Translations under genes and position numbers: made by a program
The notes under the pieces: generated by a model
Database searches by the model: none
What the model saw: only the letters and a program-made list of their open reading frames with translations
Told to the model about the DNA's origin: nothing
Part shown: positions 62,946-64,000 of the stretch, in pieces
How positions within the stretch are numbered: the first letter of the stretch is position 1
Layout of the letters: each line of letters opens with the position of its first letter
Source of the DNA: Metaphire vulgaris
Taxonomy: Eukaryota > Annelida > Clitellata > Crassiclitellata > Megascolecidae
Length of the DNA: 64,000 bases
NCBI GenBank assembly: GCA_018105865.1
Contig: CM030842.1
Coordinates: forward strand, 14,679,867 to 14,743,866
Reading direction: 5' to 3'

Positions 62946-64000
62946 CAATTAATACACAGTTTATTAATTTATCTATTTTAGCTGAAGGTGGAGACCAAGT
63001 AATTGCTCAGCACATAAGTCAGCATGGAAAAACATGGCCATACTGGTTTCACAGAATGGGTGAATGTTTTCATTTTCTGCACCTTCTTTCATTTTGAATG
63101 ACTGTTATGAAAAAATACACGTTGAACGTCTATTTTAGATATTGGAAATTTTGAAATCTCTGTACAATGGTCATTTGTCAATGTTATTCATGCATCAGCT
63201 TTGGTCATGTGGTTGACCATTGTGTATGAAAGTGCTTATACTTTGATTATGTTTAACCATGTCTCTGGGTAACAGTAGAGGCATTATGCAAGTCTTGTTA
63301 CGGTGCATTATATTGCTTATTTTTGAAACTGTCCGTTGCAAATGGGCTGTGCAGTTCTCATTTGCAGAAGCAATAGGCACTTCTAATGGATTTTGGATTC
63401 AGTCTGATCGCTAGATATATGTTTGAAAGCAAGATGAGACTAAGGTTTTGCAGGAGAATGATTAACTTAAATTAGTGTCCTACTATCCAATTTTCTTCCA
63501 TTTTAATCCTGCATGAAGACCCTATGCTATGAGTCAAGTGTGGCATTTTCTTTTCTGTTTCTTTCATTCTGTTCATATTTTTTGTGTTTCTTTATGGTCA
63601 GTTATTTCTATGCGTTTAGATATTTCTATGCATTTAGATATTTCTATGCATTTAGTTATTTCTGTGTTTAGTTATTCTATGCGTTATTTCTATGTGTTTA
63701 GATGTTGCTATATTAGTTCATCATCATCATCTTCTCCTTGTTCCTTCATGTGCTGAAGTTGAGGTGACAGCTTGAATTTCCTTCCTCCAGCATTGTCTAT
63801 CCTAACATCTGCAGTCCTGTCCACTCATCCACATCATCTGCCCACCTTATTTTTGGTTTCCCTCTTTGCCCTATTAGTTGGCCATGTGATATTCTGTTTG
63901 TGTGCATTAGAATGGTTGTGATGTGTTCTGGTATTAGAAAATCTGAAAAGTATTGGACCCTACAGTCTTCAGCTTCAGGCGACGCTGAACGAAAGCGGAG
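49968..64000 (+). CDS. SMCHD1: SMCHD1 orthologue, GHKL ATPase with SMC hinge (5' part only)
   Basis: SMCHD1 is a nuclear chromatin protein with an N-terminal GHKL ATPase and a C-terminal SMC hinge; in mammals it acts in X inactivation and repeat silencing. Exons: 49968-50111, 50792-50870, 51368-51526, 52789-52871, 53322-53458, 54099-54240, 54893-55012, 56123-56286, 56497-56569, 57179-57211, 58039-58279, 58805-58934, 59169-59228, 59441-59561, 59905-59943, 60252-60449, 61282-61502, 61827-61909, 62446-62550, 62982-63059, 63938-64000+. Phases join for about 824 residues of an expected 2000. GHKL motifs are intact: AELIDNAL (about residue 133), DNGKGM (about 171), FGVGGKQAV (about 232). Other strong matches are [36 protein letters not shown] and [11 protein letters not shown]. 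The start [20 protein letters not shown] aligns with the family N-terminal domain. The hinge lies beyond the right edge. Confidence 0.96.
52503..52694. repeat. (AGT/AGC)n microsatellite
   Basis: Alternating blocks of AGT and AGC trinucleotides over about 190 bp, ending 94 bp before SMCHD1 exon 4. Confidence 0.96.
53105..53294. mobile_element. TA-bounded MITE with internal direct repeats
   Basis: TACAGTATTTTCATGCATAT and GAGCAAGAATACGGTA are inverse-related, bounded by TA. Inside, GGTGCGTCTTATACTTG-type units are repeated three times. In SMCHD1 intron 4, close to exon 5. Confidence 0.6.
53595..53735 (-). repeat. tRNA-like repeat
   Basis: On the minus strand GGGTGGAGTCGTGGAAG and GCAAGTTCGAACCTGACC resemble box A and box B. 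In SMCHD1 intron 5, next to the LINE fragment. Confidence 0.45.
53750..54000 (-). pseudogene. LINE RT C-terminal fragment
   Basis: Minus translation [39 protein letters not shown] and AQDRKKWHQ is a recognisable LINE ORF2 end. It lies in SMCHD1 intron 5. Confidence 0.8.
54424..54828. mobile_element. hAT-like MITE, ends approximate
   Basis: GTGCTGTGGTTCTTAACC at the left and CCTGGTTGAAGAAGCACTG at the right are inverse-related, with a GGGGTACAAGTACCCC direct repeat near the right end. In SMCHD1 intron 6; a duplication was not clear. Confidence 0.5.
55994..56075. mobile_element. 80-bp TTAA mini-element, copy 3
   Basis: TTAACCCTTTACCTTGC ... CGGTTAAAGGGTTAA, with AATGTAAAATGGACGGATAT inside. 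It ends about 48 bp before the acceptor of SMCHD1 exon 8. Confidence 0.8.
57610..57850 (+). pseudogene. LINE RT C-terminal fragment
   Basis: Plus translation [30 protein letters not shown] and WTQAEDED matches the end of LINE ORF2 and has in-frame stops. In SMCHD1 intron 10. Confidence 0.75.
58624..58705. mobile_element. Mariner-like MITE, 82 bp
   Basis: TACAGGGTAGTGCAAAAAAA and its partner TTTTTTTGCGCCACTCTGTA are inverted and bounded by TA, the Tc1/mariner target. The ACGGACTA / TAGTCCAG arms extend the pairing. In SMCHD1 intron 11. Confidence 0.65.
59658..59737. mobile_element. 80-bp TTAA mini-element, copy 4 (diverged)
   Basis: TTAACTCCTTAGCTGG ... CCAGTTAAAGGGTTAA, same length and ends, interior diverged (AATGTAGAATTGACGAGTAT). 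Confidence 0.7.
60522..60578. repeat. (ATT)n microsatellite
   Basis: Trinucleotide run in SMCHD1 intron 16. Confidence 0.95.
62070..62157. mobile_element. 88-bp TA-bounded MITE
   Basis: TACCGTATATACTCGCAGAT and CGCGAGTATATACAGTA are inverse ends. In SMCHD1 intron 18. Confidence 0.65.
62899..62945. repeat. (AAT)n microsatellite
   Basis: Trinucleotide run directly after a LINE tail (GCGCTATATAAATTG), 36 bp before SMCHD1 exon 20. Confidence 0.94.

Overview
This is a stretch of animal nuclear DNA. It carries five intron-rich protein genes whose exons were joined here from splice sites, reading phase and remembered family resemblance. The gene set (a motile-cilia ruler protein, a MAP3 kinase, a complex I subunit, an SMCHD1 ATPase), the many short exons with roughly 0.5-2 kb introns, the LINE tails and the very high load of short inverted-repeat transposons suggest a non-vertebrate metazoan, probably marine. 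The species cannot be named from sequence alone. There is no prokaryotic, organellar, viral or CRISPR content.

Layout. (1) 135-15453, minus: CCDC39 orthologue, 17 coding exons, C-terminal exons beyond the left edge. (2) 17088-20826, plus: an unassigned C2H2 zinc-finger protein in three coding exons, divergent from CCDC39. (3) 24507-44709, minus: MAP3K4/MEKK4 orthologue, 21 supported coding exons plus a predicted short first exon; three internal frameshifts interrupt an otherwise well-conserved protein. (4) 46913-49158, minus: NDUFB2 orthologue, three exons, about 100 residues. (5) 49968-64000, plus: SMCHD1 orthologue, 21 exons, running off the right edge, divergent from NDUFB2 across about 0.8 kb. 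These are unrelated housekeeping, ciliary and signalling genes, not a pathway cluster.

The rest is mostly repeats: decayed LINE 3' ends, tRNA-derived SINEs, microsatellites, and at least six families of short TIR elements, many with target-site duplications (TSDs) still readable. The most interesting points are: a perfect RFX X-box just upstream of the CCDC39 start; an element family with 9-bp TSDs (five copies), one of which duplicated the splice donor of NDUFB2 exon 2 and one of which sits 21 nt from a CCDC39 splice acceptor; three or four GC-AG introns; an approximately 80-bp TTAA-flanked element family; and a short TTTTTTGCTTGTC core shared by otherwise unrelated TIR families. No new multi-gene system was found.
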